Source of the DNA: Citrus sinensis | Taxonomy: Eukaryota > Streptophyta > Magnoliopsida > Sapindales > Rutaceae | Length of the DNA: 64,000 nt | Assembly: GCF_022201045.2 (NCBI RefSeq) | Contig: NC_068557.1 | Span: forward strand, 22,979,501 to 23,043,500 | Reading direction: 5' to 3' | Shown here: positions 22,525 through 34,500 of the stretch, one piece after another | Position numbering within the stretch: the stretch's first letter is position 1 | How the letters are laid out: each line of letters begins with the position of its first letter | Position numbers and translations under genes: made by a program | Notes under the pieces: model-generated | The model's input: the letters and a program-made list of their open reading frames with translations, nothing else | The model's database searches: none | What the model was told of the DNA's origin: nothing

Positions 22525-24060
22525 CTGATGCAGCCATCCTTCTGAGGAGAGCCTCAGGCTCCTGATATGCATGCGGCTACTTCTGTAACGGAACCTGTAA
22601 CGCTTATCTTTTGTGCTGTTTTCATAATTAGACAGCGTCGGTGGTAATGGCTCCTGGGCAAAAATTGGCGGAAGGGAAGAAACTTACAGCTTGTGCTTGA
22701 TGGAGGTTTTTCTGTCACTCATGAAGGAGTGTTTGCTTTGCTTTCATAGAGTCTAATAGTTCTTCATTACGCAGTGTATTACGAAAACAGAGCGAGAGGC
22801 ATAAAAACAAGTAAGGAACCAGGCTATATGTATGTTCTTGGCACTATTGATTAGATCCCCCGAATCAAGTGATCCAGTTTCCATCACCAGCACATTACAC
22901 GAGATTGTGGCCCTGATGGACATTTAAAACTTTTAATTAAAAAGTTTTAGAGTTGTCAAACACTCAAAGGGTAAGCAGAAGTGTGGGATCTCTTCACAAG
23001 TTATTTTAGGGAATTAATGCGGTTATCCTATGGTTTGCGGGGAAGTATGGCATCTGCCCTGGCGGCAGGCAAGGCAGTTGCCCTACGACCTGTTTCAAGC
23101 TAATGAATGATATAGACAGCCTGCCGTTGGGTGCTCCCGGATTACTACATTATCATGTGAAGCTCCGCAAGATCGCCGTTCTGTCGAGATTAATCGTGTC
23201 ACTTTCTTCATCTTTAGCTCAGACCTTACGGATGTAGATTCGGAGACATGTAATTGTAAACATGCCTGCTTAGTGAATTGCGCGTGCAAAGCTGCTCTTT
23301 TTCGGAATGGTTGGAACTCTTCTGCTGGAAATTGCTACCCAATATCTGAAATCTTTAATTTTGAACAATGAATAATGAGGAGGAAAAGACTCATTATAAC
23401 CCAACTGTTTACATTAAGGTTCAGAGCTTGCCGGTGCCATGTGCAAGTACAGGTGGAAAGAAACGGTTCAGGTAAATAAATATATTTCGGGTTCAGCCTT
23501 GGATCTTTCTTTGGCTTCTTAATTTTGATCAGTGTCTTGATCTATTTCTTTTGGAAGAAGAAAAACATTGCTGATGAAACTGATCAGGAAGATTATTTGG
23601 ATCAAGTGGTGATTCTGGTTTGTCGAAAATGATCGACTGGGACCAGAATTGTGACTTGTGACGACCATGAGAGGAACTCCAGCCTAGCTATTTGGCTCCC
23701 GGATGGAATATCTGTAGCTTTCTTTAGAGTTGTTGTGTTGGAGATACTGGGGATGCGGAAAATCTTTGACCGATCTCAGGTTGAGGAGGTAGAGAAGTAT
23801 AAGCTAAGCCTTTTCAAGAAGAAAGGCCAAAGCAGAGGAGAAAAAATAGTCGGACATGGTGGATAAACACAAAAAGGATATACACTCGAATGGAGAACAA
23901 GTACTGAATATCATGAAGGTGGCTTCAGGAAAGTGATGATGAAATAATTGCAGATCAACAGAAATATTAGCATAAGTTGATCGTTTGGAAGAAAATGATA
24001 AACCGACTACTGTCTTGTTGCCTCCAGTTTTGGACCCGAAACGCTGGCTGACTAAGAGCA
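22525..24060 (+). pseudogene. Lectin receptor kinase pseudogene, copy C
   Basis: A third relative of the lectin genes, recognisable in pieces. 22533-22630 matches the CGFFCNGTC region. 22645-22710 matches the GQKLxEGKKLTA region. 22880-23340 covers the EGF-like and PAN-like regions (CKHACLVNCACKAALF in one frame). 23490-23570 is the membrane segment. 23610-24060 is kinase C-lobe (SGLSKMIDWDQN, VVVLEILGMRKIFDRSQ, then the tail). It has many frameshifts and stops, lacks the signal peptide and start, and has lost the kinase N-lobe and catalytic loop between the equivalents of about 10600 and 11085 in copy A. It cannot encode a product. The minus-strand LINE begins about 75 bases after it. Confidence 0.88.
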
Positions 24061-26258
24061 GTTCTTTGTAATTGGCATTGAAGCCACCTAAAAGTTAAAC
24101 AATGTTCAGATTCCAGAACCCGATCTTCTTATTTGTTTTTTTTTTATTAATAAGGGCTCTGTAAAAAGAGCTAAATCGGAACAATACGGGGTTTAGCAAC
24201 CCCAATCATGTCCTGCAAAATAGCTGAATAAATGCCCACAGGCGGGCTAGTAAATAAATGCATCCCATTAGGGAGAGAAAGAGCCATATTGGCCATGAAA
24301 TCTGCAACTGAATTCGCTTCACGATAGATGTGGGTTAGACCAACTTGCCAGTTCCTATTAAGAAGATCCCGTACTGCAACCACTAAAGCATAGGAAACAT
24401 TAGGCACGACTACCTGCTTAGAAATCATTTGTGTAACACACAGACTATCCACTTCCACTAATAGCCATTTTATGCAAGCCTCCCATGCCAAGAGTAGCCC
24501 TTGATAAAGACCCCATAGCTCCGCCATAACCACCGTACACTCCCCAATATTCATACAAAATCCCGAAATCCAATTTCCAACATAGTCACGAATAACACCA
24601 CCAGCTCCTGCATCACTTGAATTTCGAACGGAACCATCCGTATTTAATTTGCACCAAGGCCATGTAGGAACCTGCCAACTGACAAAGATCTCTCTTCTCC
24701 TCGGTTGCTGACTCATATGAGAAAAATTAATTCTATGAATTTCATTTGCTTTGGCCATAACATCCATAATGATTGCTGAGCTATCCACCAATTTTCCTTC
24801 GACCATGAAATGATTTCTCCAGAACCATAATCTCCAAACGGCCACCCCAAAAACACACTCCCAAGGAATGTGAGAAGCAGGCTTTGACTTGTTCTGAAGA
24901 TTTGCTATAATCCAGTCTCGGAGATTATCGTGAAATAAAGAGTTATAGTCACCCTCTGAAACAAGACACAACCATACCCGTTTGATACACGGGCAATCTC
25001 TCAAAGCATGAAGAATATCTTCAACCGGAGCCCCACACCTATCACATGCCATTGACACGGGAATATGACGTCGAACTAATTCGCCATGAGTTTTTAAGCT
25101 GCCATGCATAATCTGCCAGAGGAAAAGCCGAACCGACTGTGGTCCCTTCCACGACCATGCAAGGCTCCACATTTCTTCTTTGATGGCAGGGTTATGGCTG
25201 CAGATGGAGTCATATGCTGAACGGACAGTAAAGATGCCTCTGTGATCAAAACTCCAAAAAATTTTATCAACACCTAGTTCAGGCGCGGGAGGCATAACTG
25301 ATGCAATTTTCATAAGGATAAAGTTAGGTAGCAAGTGCTCAAAACTCGGCCAGTTCCAGCCCCCATTTTCAGTGACATACTCACTCACCGAATCATTGAT
25401 GCGCTCGTGCGGGATTGGCAGGATGGCAAGATTTATCAAGGGTTCGTGCTTTGTTACCCAACAGTCAGACCAGAACCGAACTCTCTCCCCGTTACAAACT
25501 GACCAGCGAGCTCCATGCATGGTGTCTGCCCATGTTTTCCTTATAGCCATCCAAATTCGAGATCCTTGTTTCTCCGGAAGAGTAAGCGGTAAGTTTCCAA
25601 GATCCAAGCCATATTTAGAACAAAACACCTTTACCCATAATTTGTCCGAATTCGAAACAACTTCCCACGTTAGCTTCATCAACAACGCCTGATTCATCAC
25701 ATCCAACTTTTTAAATCCCAAACCTCCGTGAGTCTTTGGCTTACAAATTCTGTCCCAGCCCACCATACTAAGCTTATGCCTCTTCAATTTCCCATCCCAA
25801 ATAAACCGGCGACATGTGTTAATTTTCTGGCGCACCGGGGGAGGGGGGAAGTAAAGCTGTTTGCATTGCATAAATAGGCATTGCCTGAACCACTGATTGC
25901 GCCAAAGTTACTCTTCCAGCAAAAGATAAATGTGCGGCATTCCATCCAGTAAGCCTCATGTCCACCTTATCCAAAATGGACTGATATGTAGCTTTATTCA
26001 CCCGCGAGTAGATTAGAGGCATGCCAAGGTAAGAACCCAAATCCTTAGTAGCCGAAAAACCCAATGTGTCACCAATAAGCTGGCCATCTCTAATTGATAC
26101 ATTTTTAGAGAAAAAAACTTTGGTTTTCGATTTATTAACCTTTGCTTCAGAGCTTCGGCAATAATTCTCCAAAACTTCGTCAATGATATAGGCTTGATCA
26201 ATTGAGGCTTCTGCAAATAAAAGTAAATCATCAGCGAAAAAAAGGTGAGTTAGGGGAG

Positions 26259-27720
26259 TGTTGAGTGTTAGAAAATGCATATTTATAAAGGAGAAAACCG
26301 TCATTTTACATTTCAAGTCTTACTAACAACCCTTACTTTTATGTATTTAACCTTCTTGTGATTTAATTACATGTGTTTTATTTTAATTAAGTATTTTATG
26401 TATTTTAGGGGCATTATAGTCATTTCACAATAAAGGAGAGATCAGACGGCAAAACGGACATCACTTTTGAACTCAGGACAGTCGAAAACCTTAGGAGGAG
26501 CATAAAAGGAAAAATGGCACTATTTATATGTACGGTACTATTCACGTGTACGGTACTAACTACGTTACTGTTCACAACACTGTTCACATAGACGGATCGA
26601 TGACGTGGCATTGACCGATGATGTGGCATTGACTGATGAGGTGTCACGATCCTGTTGGGCTAAAATTCTTATGTACTGTTGATGGTGACGTGGCAGCATA
26701 TCAGTGGATGAAAAATCTCGCGTACGGTACATGCATCACACAGGATTATTTTCAACCAAACCGCATTACTGTTCATCCAAGTCAAACCGCGTTACTATTC
26801 ATCCGAGTCAAACCGTGTTACTGTTCATCCAAGTCAAACCGCGTTACTGTTCATCCGAGTCAAACCGTGTACTGTTCATCCGAGTCAAACCGTGTTACTG
26901 TTCATTCGCGTGGTCAAACCGTGGACTGTTGACTGATGACGTGGCGCAATCCTGAGCGTCCAAACTGTTTTTAATCCGATGGCCATGATTTACTCCATGT
27001 ATCTATAAAAAGGGGGTCTCCCCCCCCTAATTTGATATCTCTGAATCCATTTTTGGGATCCATTTTCTGTAATTCCTTCTCCATCTTGTATTTTCTTCGT
27101 ATTTTAATAAATTCTCATTTTGCCCCTAGTTCAATTATGAGTGGCTAATTTTCTTTCAAGCTTGGGTTGAAGGTGAAGTCTCAACATGTGTCATGGGCTT
27201 AATTTGGTAAATTTATTTTCTCTTCCCCTCTAATTTTTGTGGATGTTTTGACTTCTCGTCGACAAATAATACTAATCTTGTCTAGTACCGCCTTGGTTTC
27301 ACCGGCCCTCTAGTATAAGGTTATTATTATTTGGCACGATAAGCCCTTAGCACCATATTGATTAGAGCGTGGTTCATGAGGTGTGGATTCCCCCCTCATG
27401 ATTTAATTGGCATTAATACGGATTATTTAGCCCATGATGCATGTTGATACGGATCCAGATACCCAAGTACGTCAATTTAATAGATTTTCTCTTCAATTTA
27501 TTCTCTCCATTGCAATTCCAATTTTAGAATTTATTCTCGCCATTTTAATTTAATTATTAGCATATTCCAAATCATTTCCACCATAAATCCAACTACCCTT
27601 TTACAAAATTAATTCTATATATGATTAAAATCCACCTCCTCGTGGGATCGACACTCGTCACCATTAGTCTATACTACAATAGATTCGTGCGCTTGCGAGT
27701 ACATTAAAATTTGCACAACA
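26259..27720 (+). mobile_element. Solo LTR of the Athila-type element, inside the LINE
   Basis: Starts TGTTGAGTGTTAG and ends TTGCACAACA. GGGAG flanks it on both sides (26254-26258 and 27721-27725), the 5-bp target duplication expected of LTR elements. It matches the 5' LTR at 56621-58003 nearly throughout, with TATA box CTATAAAAAGGGGG from 27003 and the same polyadenylation-type AATAAATT sequence near 27107. It is 1462 bp against 1383 bp; the difference is in the internal 26-bp repeat array. It is the product of recombination between the LTRs of an element that had inserted in the LINE. Confidence 0.96.
26756..26925 (+). repeat. 26-bp minisatellite in the solo LTR, about six units
   Basis: Each unit reads TCAAACCGYGTTACTGTTCA plus TCCRAG. 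Unit starts recur every 25-26 bases, and the last merges into TCAAACCGTGGACTG. The homologous array in the LTR at 57117-57210 has only about three units. Confidence 0.9.
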
Positions 27721-29774
27721 GGGAGTTCCATGTTTGGCCAACCGGATCGGTTTCCAAAAGCCTTCCCTCACAGCTTGAGAAGTACCATGACTTAAACGCT
27801 CAATGCAAAGCACAAAAATGTATGGAGATAGAGGATCTCCCTATCGAATTCCTCTCCCTGGGGAAAATTCCTTTGTAGCCTCTCCATTCCACAAAATGCT
27901 CATTTTGACTGTAGTAACACACTCCATGATGAGCCTAGATAGCTTAATCGGAAGACCAGCCAGCTGAAGAGTTTCAAAGATAAACGACCAATTGAGCCGA
28001 TCGTAAGCCTTCTCAAGATCGACCTTGATAGCCATAAGCCCTTGCTTGCCTGTCTTCCGACGCATAGAATGAACTACTTCTTGGGCAACAACAATATTAT
28101 CGATAATGTGGCGGCCATGAACAAAACTGGTTTGATGGGGGCCTATAATTTCAGGCAGTACATCTTGCAAGCGGTTCGCAATTATTTTAGTCACAGTTTT
28201 ATATGCTACTGTACATAAGCTGATAGGTCTAAACATTTTTAAACTAGTAGGATGCTCCACTTTAGGGATCAACACTAAAAGAGTAGTATTGACCTCTTTA
28301 GGGATCTTACTAGAGTTAAAAATGTCAACAATAAACTTGCAGAAGGAAGGCCCAACCACTGCCCACTGAGACTGATAGAAGATAGCTTGCAACCCGTCTG
28401 TACCTGGAGCCTTTCGCGGCTTCATACTAAAAACGACATTCTTGACCTCTTCTTCCAAAACTGGGTTAGCGACACAATCAATATCAAAAGCTACCAGATT
28501 AGGGAAATAATTTCGAACAAAATAAGTGCAGGGGTTTACCACCTCACTTGTGAATAATTCTAAAAAATACCCCATTCCATGATTTCGAATTTCTTCCTCA
28601 TTATAAAGCCAATTTCCCGAACTTTCCTGGATGGCTTCAATTCTATTCCGTCGCTTACGAACAATAGTTTTTTGGTGGAAGAATCTAGTATTTCTGTCCC
28701 CATGCATAATCCAATCCTTCCTTGATTTTTGCCACCAAAGAATCTCCTCCTGCCCCATCACAATCTCCAAATCTTTCCGCAATTGTGCCTCTAAGTGCAT
28801 TAATCCCCTCGAACTATACTTCTCCAAAGCTGCTTGAATTCCGTTAATTTGAGCCATTAAGACACGTTTTCGCTGAAAAATATTCCCAAAAGCCTCACGA
28901 TTCCAAACTTTAACCTCTTTGACAAAAGTGGATGCCGCATCACTATAAGAAGCTTGAGGATCCCACGTCTGCTTAACAAAATTATTAAACTGATCATGTG
29001 TTAACCAAGAAGCCAAGAACCGAAACGGTCTATTACCATGATGTCCCCGTACAATTCTTCCAAAGCGAACTAGAACCGGTCTGTGATCCGAAGCAACTTT
29101 TGGCAGATGGAGTACTGAGTTATCTGTAAACTTTAAAAGCCACTCATTATTACATAAGGCTCTATCTAGCCTTTTAAGGAGAAAGCCACGAGACCATGTG
29201 AAGCGAGGGCCTTTGAACTTTAAATCATAAATTTGGTTGTCATCAAACCACTGCCGAAACAAGCCACACCCTCTCGATTGTAATGCAGCTCCCCCCTGCT
29301 TCTCTGATGCGTACAATATAGAGTTAAAGTCGCCACCAATCAGCCAAGGTTCTTTGACAGATAAAGCAAGGCTATCCAAGTGATTCCATAGCTGTTTCCT
29401 TACCATAGGATTTGGACTAGCATAGACAGCCGTTATCCACGACACAAAGTTCTTATTTTTGCTGATCTTGAAATGAATAAATTGCTTATGATTTAACCGC
29501 ACCTCCACCTCTATAACATTCTGCCAAAGCAGCCAAATACCCCCAGCGAAACCTTCTGCCTCCACACGGTGGGAATATTCAAATCCACTATTCCTAATAA
29601 AATCATCTGCTTTTCTTCCACTGATACGAGGTTCCATCAACACCACCAGGGAAGGATTATAATTCTTAACAAACGTCTTAAAAGCACGGCGAAAAGTATT
29701 CGAAGCCGCCCCTTGAACATTCCAGAACATGATGCTATCTGACATAAAAAATTCCAGTAGGGGATGAAAGAACC

Positions 29775-31508
29775 TTAGTTTTGCTGATCTATAATATCAG
29801 CCATCAACGCCATGGGCGTTTCTTGAACCACCGTTTCCTCTCCCTCCAACATTGCAGCCTCATCGGTTCCACTCCTAGACTGCTCAGGGTGGATCCGGGC
29901 ATTCTCAACAATATTAGCACATGTTGTGTTTCGAAAGTCTGGCGGATCAGAGGTATGCTGGGGGTCTGTTCCCTGCCGAGCTCTATGCTCAATGTCCACT
30001 TCCCTTCCATCCCCCGGGGGTAATGTTTGTGGCGAGCAATAAACTACAGTGTGCTTCGTTGAGTCCAAAGTGGAGGCAATGTGAGAGACTTGTTGGAGCT
30101 CAACTGCAAACCGAGACGTCACAAAAGGGGTATGATTTCGGTTTGCATGGGGTGTGTGATTTACGTCCTTCTCGCTTGTCGGAAAACCATTTAACTGGAA
30201 CGGGTTCTGGAGAGGATTGCATGAGGTTTCCATGTTTTGCCCTTGAGGTTTTGTAATCACTACCTTGTTATGAGGCTTACGCCTTAATCCATGTCTTGCC
30301 ATTGGCTCTTGATGAGAGGTAAAAATGGGATTCAGATCAGACATATTCATTCGGCGTGAAGTAAATGGGCCATCCTGATCCGCTGCATGGGCTGGATCCT
30401 CCTGCTCATCTGAATCTTGAGCCAAAACATGAAATCTTGAAGTGCTGACCCCAATCGGCTCTCGGTTACGGTTTAACTCACTATTTTTCTCCATGCCAAC
30501 GTTTGTTCGCCTGCCCTTTCTCGTGGCAATCATCCAAGGGCCAAAGGGTTCCACATTGTTATAATCATGACAGCCAAACTTCTGACGAACATGGTCTTCC
30601 TGACGTTGCATAGCAGGCTGGGGGGGATTTCCATCATCATTCGCTACACCAGCTTCCTTGCAATTGTTGTTATTGTGTCCATATCTCCCACATTTAAAAC
30701 AGATCACCGGCAAACCTTCATACTCCACCTTTTGAATCTTTCCATCCAAAACGAACTGAGACACCAGCGGCTTATCCAAAGAGATTGTGACTGCAACTCG
30801 AGCAAAACGTCCTCGTATGGAAGAGGCTGTATTCGCATCAATTTTAATCACCGTTCCCACCAAATCTCCAAGCTTTTGCAGAATTTTTCGATCATATAGA
30901 TGGACAGCAAGACCAGGCAGTCGAATCCATACAGTGACTTGATTAATATCCGTTTTAGTGAAGTCGAAACTGAGTGTCCATGGCTGTACCGTTAAATAGT
31001 GCCCCATTATCAGCCAAGGCCCCTTGGTTAAATCATCGAGAGCATCATTACTTGAACGAAAACGAATCAAAAAATAGTTGTTTTCTAAATCAATCACTGA
31101 AAAACTCATGGTTGTTTTCCACATGACGTTCAATCTTGTGCAGAGAGCCCTATAGCCGATTGTCCGGCCAAGAAGTTTCACTACAACAGAATTCCTCCAC
31201 GGTTCACTCAACTTCTCATGGATCCTAGCCGAGAATGCTATTGACGGCATAGGTCCATCATTCTCCTCAATCACATCTCCTTCCTCAAAATCCCAGTCCA
31301 GAGCTCCGTCTCCATATCCGTTCTCCATTGCTTGCGAAGAGTTTACTAAGGTTTCTTTGTACGAAACCTGCACGGGCTGATCACCAGCTCCTTCCTCATC
31401 CCGAAACCGTGCCTTTTTAGTCGTTCTAGCCTCCCTAAACGGCGGATGAAAAGTGCCTCCGAAACTAGGGTTTTTTCCACGTCCAATATTTTCGGAGGTT
31501 TCCTGCAT
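29775..31508 (-). CDS. LINE ORF1 protein, DUF4283 and zinc knuckle
   Basis: Intact 577-codon frame starting at ATG 31508 on the minus strand, about 11 bases from the element's 5' end. The middle (about residues 85-250) is the DUF4283 region usual in plant L1 ORF1 proteins (RNSVVVKLLGRTIGYRALC, GPWLIMGHYLTVQPWTLSF, VWIRLPGLAVHLYD). A CCHC knuckle follows (CFKCGRYGHNNNNC), then a long low-complexity tail rich in His, Asn and Pro. Such proteins bind the element RNA and form the particle with ORF2. It ends about 29 bases before the ORF2 start. As the ORF2 partner is broken, the intact frame probably reflects a fairly young insertion, not current use. Confidence 0.9.
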   Translation of the reverse strand: MQETSENIGRGKNPSFGGTFHPPFREARTTKKARFRDEEGAGDQPVQVSYKETLVNSSQAMENGYGDGALDWDFEEGDVIEENDGPMPSIAFSARIHEKLSEPWRNSVVVKLLGRTIGYRALCTRLNVMWKTTMSFSVIDLENNYFLIRFRSSNDALDDLTKGPWLIMGHYLTVQPWTLSFDFTKTDINQVTVWIRLPGLAVHLYDRKILQKLGDLVGTVIKIDANTASSIRGRFARVAVTISLDKPLVSQFVLDGKIQKVEYEGLPVICFKCGRYGHNNNNCKEAGVANDDGNPPQPAMQRQEDHVRQKFGCHDYNNVEPFGPWMIATRKGRRTNVGMEKNSELNRNREPIGVSTSRFHVLAQDSDEQEDPAHAADQDGPFTSRRMNMSDLNPIFTSHQEPMARHGLRRKPHNKVVITKPQGQNMETSCNPLQNPFQLNGFPTSEKDVNHTPHANRNHTPFVTSRFAVELQQVSHIASTLDSTKHTVVYCSPQTLPPGDGREVDIEHRARQGTDPQHTSDPPDFRNTTCANIVENARIHPEQSRSGTDEAAMLEGEETVVQETPMALMADIIDQQN

Positions 31509-31536
31509 GCTATTCCCAGACCCGATCTTCTTATTT

Positions 31537-34500
31537 AATTTGTCTTTGTTTCAAAAGTCTAAAACCACTTGACTATATTCTTCTTTTTTGTCTTTTTTTT
31601 AGTTAAACACTAACCTCTTCTAGCAATTCGATTTTCTTCCACGTTTTATTCACGCATTGGGTTTTATCACCTTTTTGCATCCCCGTTAAGAATAAAAAAT
31701 AAATAAAAATAAATAAATAAATCAATCAATCAATCTCTTTTAGTCTTTACCGACAGCTTTCACTTTCAGCATCTTCCCGAAAAGATTTTCAATTAGTCTT
31801 CCAGTTCGAAAGGTGGCAAATTCATGAAGGGCTTATCATGCCTAAAACTAAAAGCCCAAATTACATTTGCGGATAACTTGAATTAAGGATAAAGCTTAAT
31901 AAAACATCTATTTTACACCATTTTTAAAAACAAAGATTGACTGAACAACAGAAGTACATCGACCGAAGTGATTGATTACAGAGGGCCCAAAAAAAAAAAA
32001 AAAAAGAAGGAAAGATAGCGATTTCGAAAAAGGTTTGATTTGTGATCTAAAAAGAAAGATGTAATTTGAAATATTTACTATTAAGACATAAGTTGATTAT
32101 GATAAGACAAAACAAAAATGGAAATATTTTGTATTGTGTCATGGTCAATGCACAAGGAATCTATCACATTACCATAGATTTGGCCATATCCAGTTTAATT
32201 TACTGAGTATTATCAGAGATCAAAATGACATTGGATGCGAAACATAAATCATGTCATCATATTTGAATAATTTTTATTCAATATAAAAGGTCACAGAACC
32301 AATAAAAAGGTTAAATAGTCCCAAACAAACAGTTCCAAATAACACTTATTAGACGGCAGCAACAAACATTGACGCATCCACATTGGGTTTAGAGCCTCCT
32401 GTCCAATATTCAAATCAAATGTTAATATGTGAGCAGAACTAGTGTAAAATTCCAGTCAACCAAAAGCAAAACAAGAACCATCAAATTCAACTGAACCCAC
32501 TCATCATCTGATGCGCACTTGCAGTACGTGCACACTTATTTTTTAAGTAATAGAACTATAGTTGCATGCCTCACAAGTATTCAATGCATATCAGAAAAAG
32601 AGAACTCCCTCTGGGGGAAGCCATTCAAACTCAAAAAGCTAAATTAAAGAGAAAGGGGGGGGGGCGGGAGGGGGGGGGGGGGTTGTGCAGCCCGAAACTT
32701 CTTTTGCAATCGATCCAGAGCATAAGAAACAATTATCATCATCATGTTTGAGTTTCCCTAACATGATGTACCACTTCCATCATCCATACTGTATATACAA
32801 AAATCATGTCTGCAAAAGCTTCTCAATTCTCTCCACCAAATTACTACAATAACTGGAGAACCTCTAAAGCACTGTTGCAAGCACACAGACGATGAAAAAT
32901 GCCACATCCAATCTAAAGAAGTTGGTCAAGAAAATACAAGTTATGCATGGAAATGAAAATCAATTCCATATAACCTTTTTTTGTCTTTTTTTCCAATCTT
33001 CTATATATATATATATATTGGATAGGAAACAAATTTTCAATCTTCTATCTAACAAGTCAAAAAAAATTTATTCTAGCTTTTCCAATAAAACTTAAGGCAA
33101 AGAAAGTGCCACCTGGCCCACAGGCAAAACAACAATTTGAGAACACCACATTCTAGTGGGAAGCATTTTAAGCCACAACTATCAGAAATGGACAATTCAT
33201 TCAAGATGATAAGATCTAACAGTCAGAAGCTGAAAAAGGTTTTTGTTTTTGTTTTTGGTTAAGAACGCAACAATCATTTAGTAAATACTTAACGGCTGGG
33301 TTCAAATCTCTCTTATCTAAACAAGCTTGCATGGGACCTCAGCTATGGCCCGTGATATATGTCACAAGTAGCAATTTAGAAAGCCCTATTACCTTAAGCT
33401 TTGAAACCCTAAATCCTAGTAAAAGAACTTTCACCGTTCACAACCATGCAAAAAGATCTATTCACCGAAGATGAAGAATTTACCATAGTCAGAAGCAGTC
33501 GTTTACTTGTTATGAATTCTATAAACGGCAACTAATACTTTATCGAATGAAAGATCTTTTCTTATCTGTGGTCAAACACCAACAGAGCATGGTCTGAAAT
33601 ATCGCTACTGAGATGTAAGGCATCACATTTAAGAAAAGAAATATCACATATTGAAAACAATAATCAGACAAATGCATTAAAATGGGATGACATTCTTCAA
33701 TTTTCATAAAATGGCAATTTGGGTATCTAGGATCTATCACATGATATGAACTTTGAGGTAATTTCTCTAATCAGAAAAATAAGGCACCGAAGCCCTTCTA
33801 AATAGAAATAAAACTGCAACGATAACTGCAGCATGTGTTAAGATGAAAAAGTTAATAGCAGTCTTATGATCAAGATATGGTACCAATAAATGTTGACGTG
33901 TAACACAGTAGGAAGGATTTTGGGGTTAAAAATGAATTCAAGGATTTATGACCAATTTGGTTTTCGGCAATAAGCAATATTCACATGGCAGGATGTCATG
34001 AACCAGAGACAAGCAGTATGTCTCTTCTTGTTCTAGGAAGTGAGATATCCAAAAATTTCAACATCTACAGAAAAATCCTATGCAAAATACTTAAGTAATA
34101 GGAATTAGAGAGTCAGTCAGTATTCATCAAAACATAATGTAATTATACCGCTAAAGGATAATAGTCTCCAGCAGTCTACATTTCTATTCAGAAAAGGAAC
34201 CCAAAAAAACACAATGCGAACAAAAAAACTTTCTCATGAAGATTAAGGCATCTGATATTCAGATTCAATCTGCAATACAGGTGCTTTAATCTCCTCAAAC
34301 CTACACATATCTCTCTCTTTCCAAGAGCTTCACATGAACCACGATCATCCTTCGTCAAAGCAGCCCTCGTCATTTCTAAAGTGTAAATTCCAGTGATAGG
34401 CCCAAAATACAGTCGAAATTCGCTGTATCAAATTCTACATATCCTAAGCCACTAAGCAACAGAGTAACAGATAACCCACTGATTTACCATTGCTTGTCAC

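Larger units (their letters stand above)
24171..29745 (-). pseudogene. LINE ORF2: endonuclease-reverse transcriptase-RNase H, interrupted
   Basis: On the minus strand the frame opens at 29745 with an APE-type endonuclease (FWNVQGAASNTFRRAF, GGDFNSILYASEKQGG, SDHRPVLVRF), then the RT (LIPKVEHPTSLKMFRPISLC, FVHGRHIIDNI). A TAG at 27841-27843 replaces the Gln of the RQGDPLSP motif. The solo LTR follows, and after it FFADDLLLFAEAS (near 26230). A frame change occurs in the G-rich run around 25840-25860. The rest is the RT C-terminus, the zinc-binding RT region (CDRCGAPVEDILHALRDCP) and an RNase H domain (LNTDGSVRNSSDAGAGGVIRD, YREANSVADFMANMAL) down to 24171. One nonsense, one frameshift and one insertion make it non-functional. 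Confidence 0.92.
24135..31519 (-). mobile_element. Near full-length L1-type LINE, minus strand, with 17-bp target duplication
   Basis: ACCCGATCTTCTTATTT occurs at 24118-24134 and again at 31520-31536, flanking the element exactly. The 3' end, read on the minus strand, has GAGCCCTTATTAAT plus an A tail (seen as T's at 24136-24145). ORF1 (29775-31508) and ORF2 (29745 down to 24171) are both present. Without the solo LTR inserted at 26259-27720 and its 5-bp duplication, the element is about 5.9 kb. ORF2 is damaged, so the copy is dead. It inserted into the 3' flank of lectin pseudogene C. Confidence 0.95.

Noticed and set aside
25819..26316. Apparent 165-residue minus-strand protein.
   Set aside because: Its first ~20 residues come from the solo LTR and the rest from LINE ORF2; it is a chimera created by the insertion. 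The same LTR-derived start appears on the frame at 56379-56678.
26756..26925. Regular short repeats resembling a CRISPR array.
   Set aside because: Units are contiguous with no unique spacers and lie inside a retrotransposon LTR of a plant genome.
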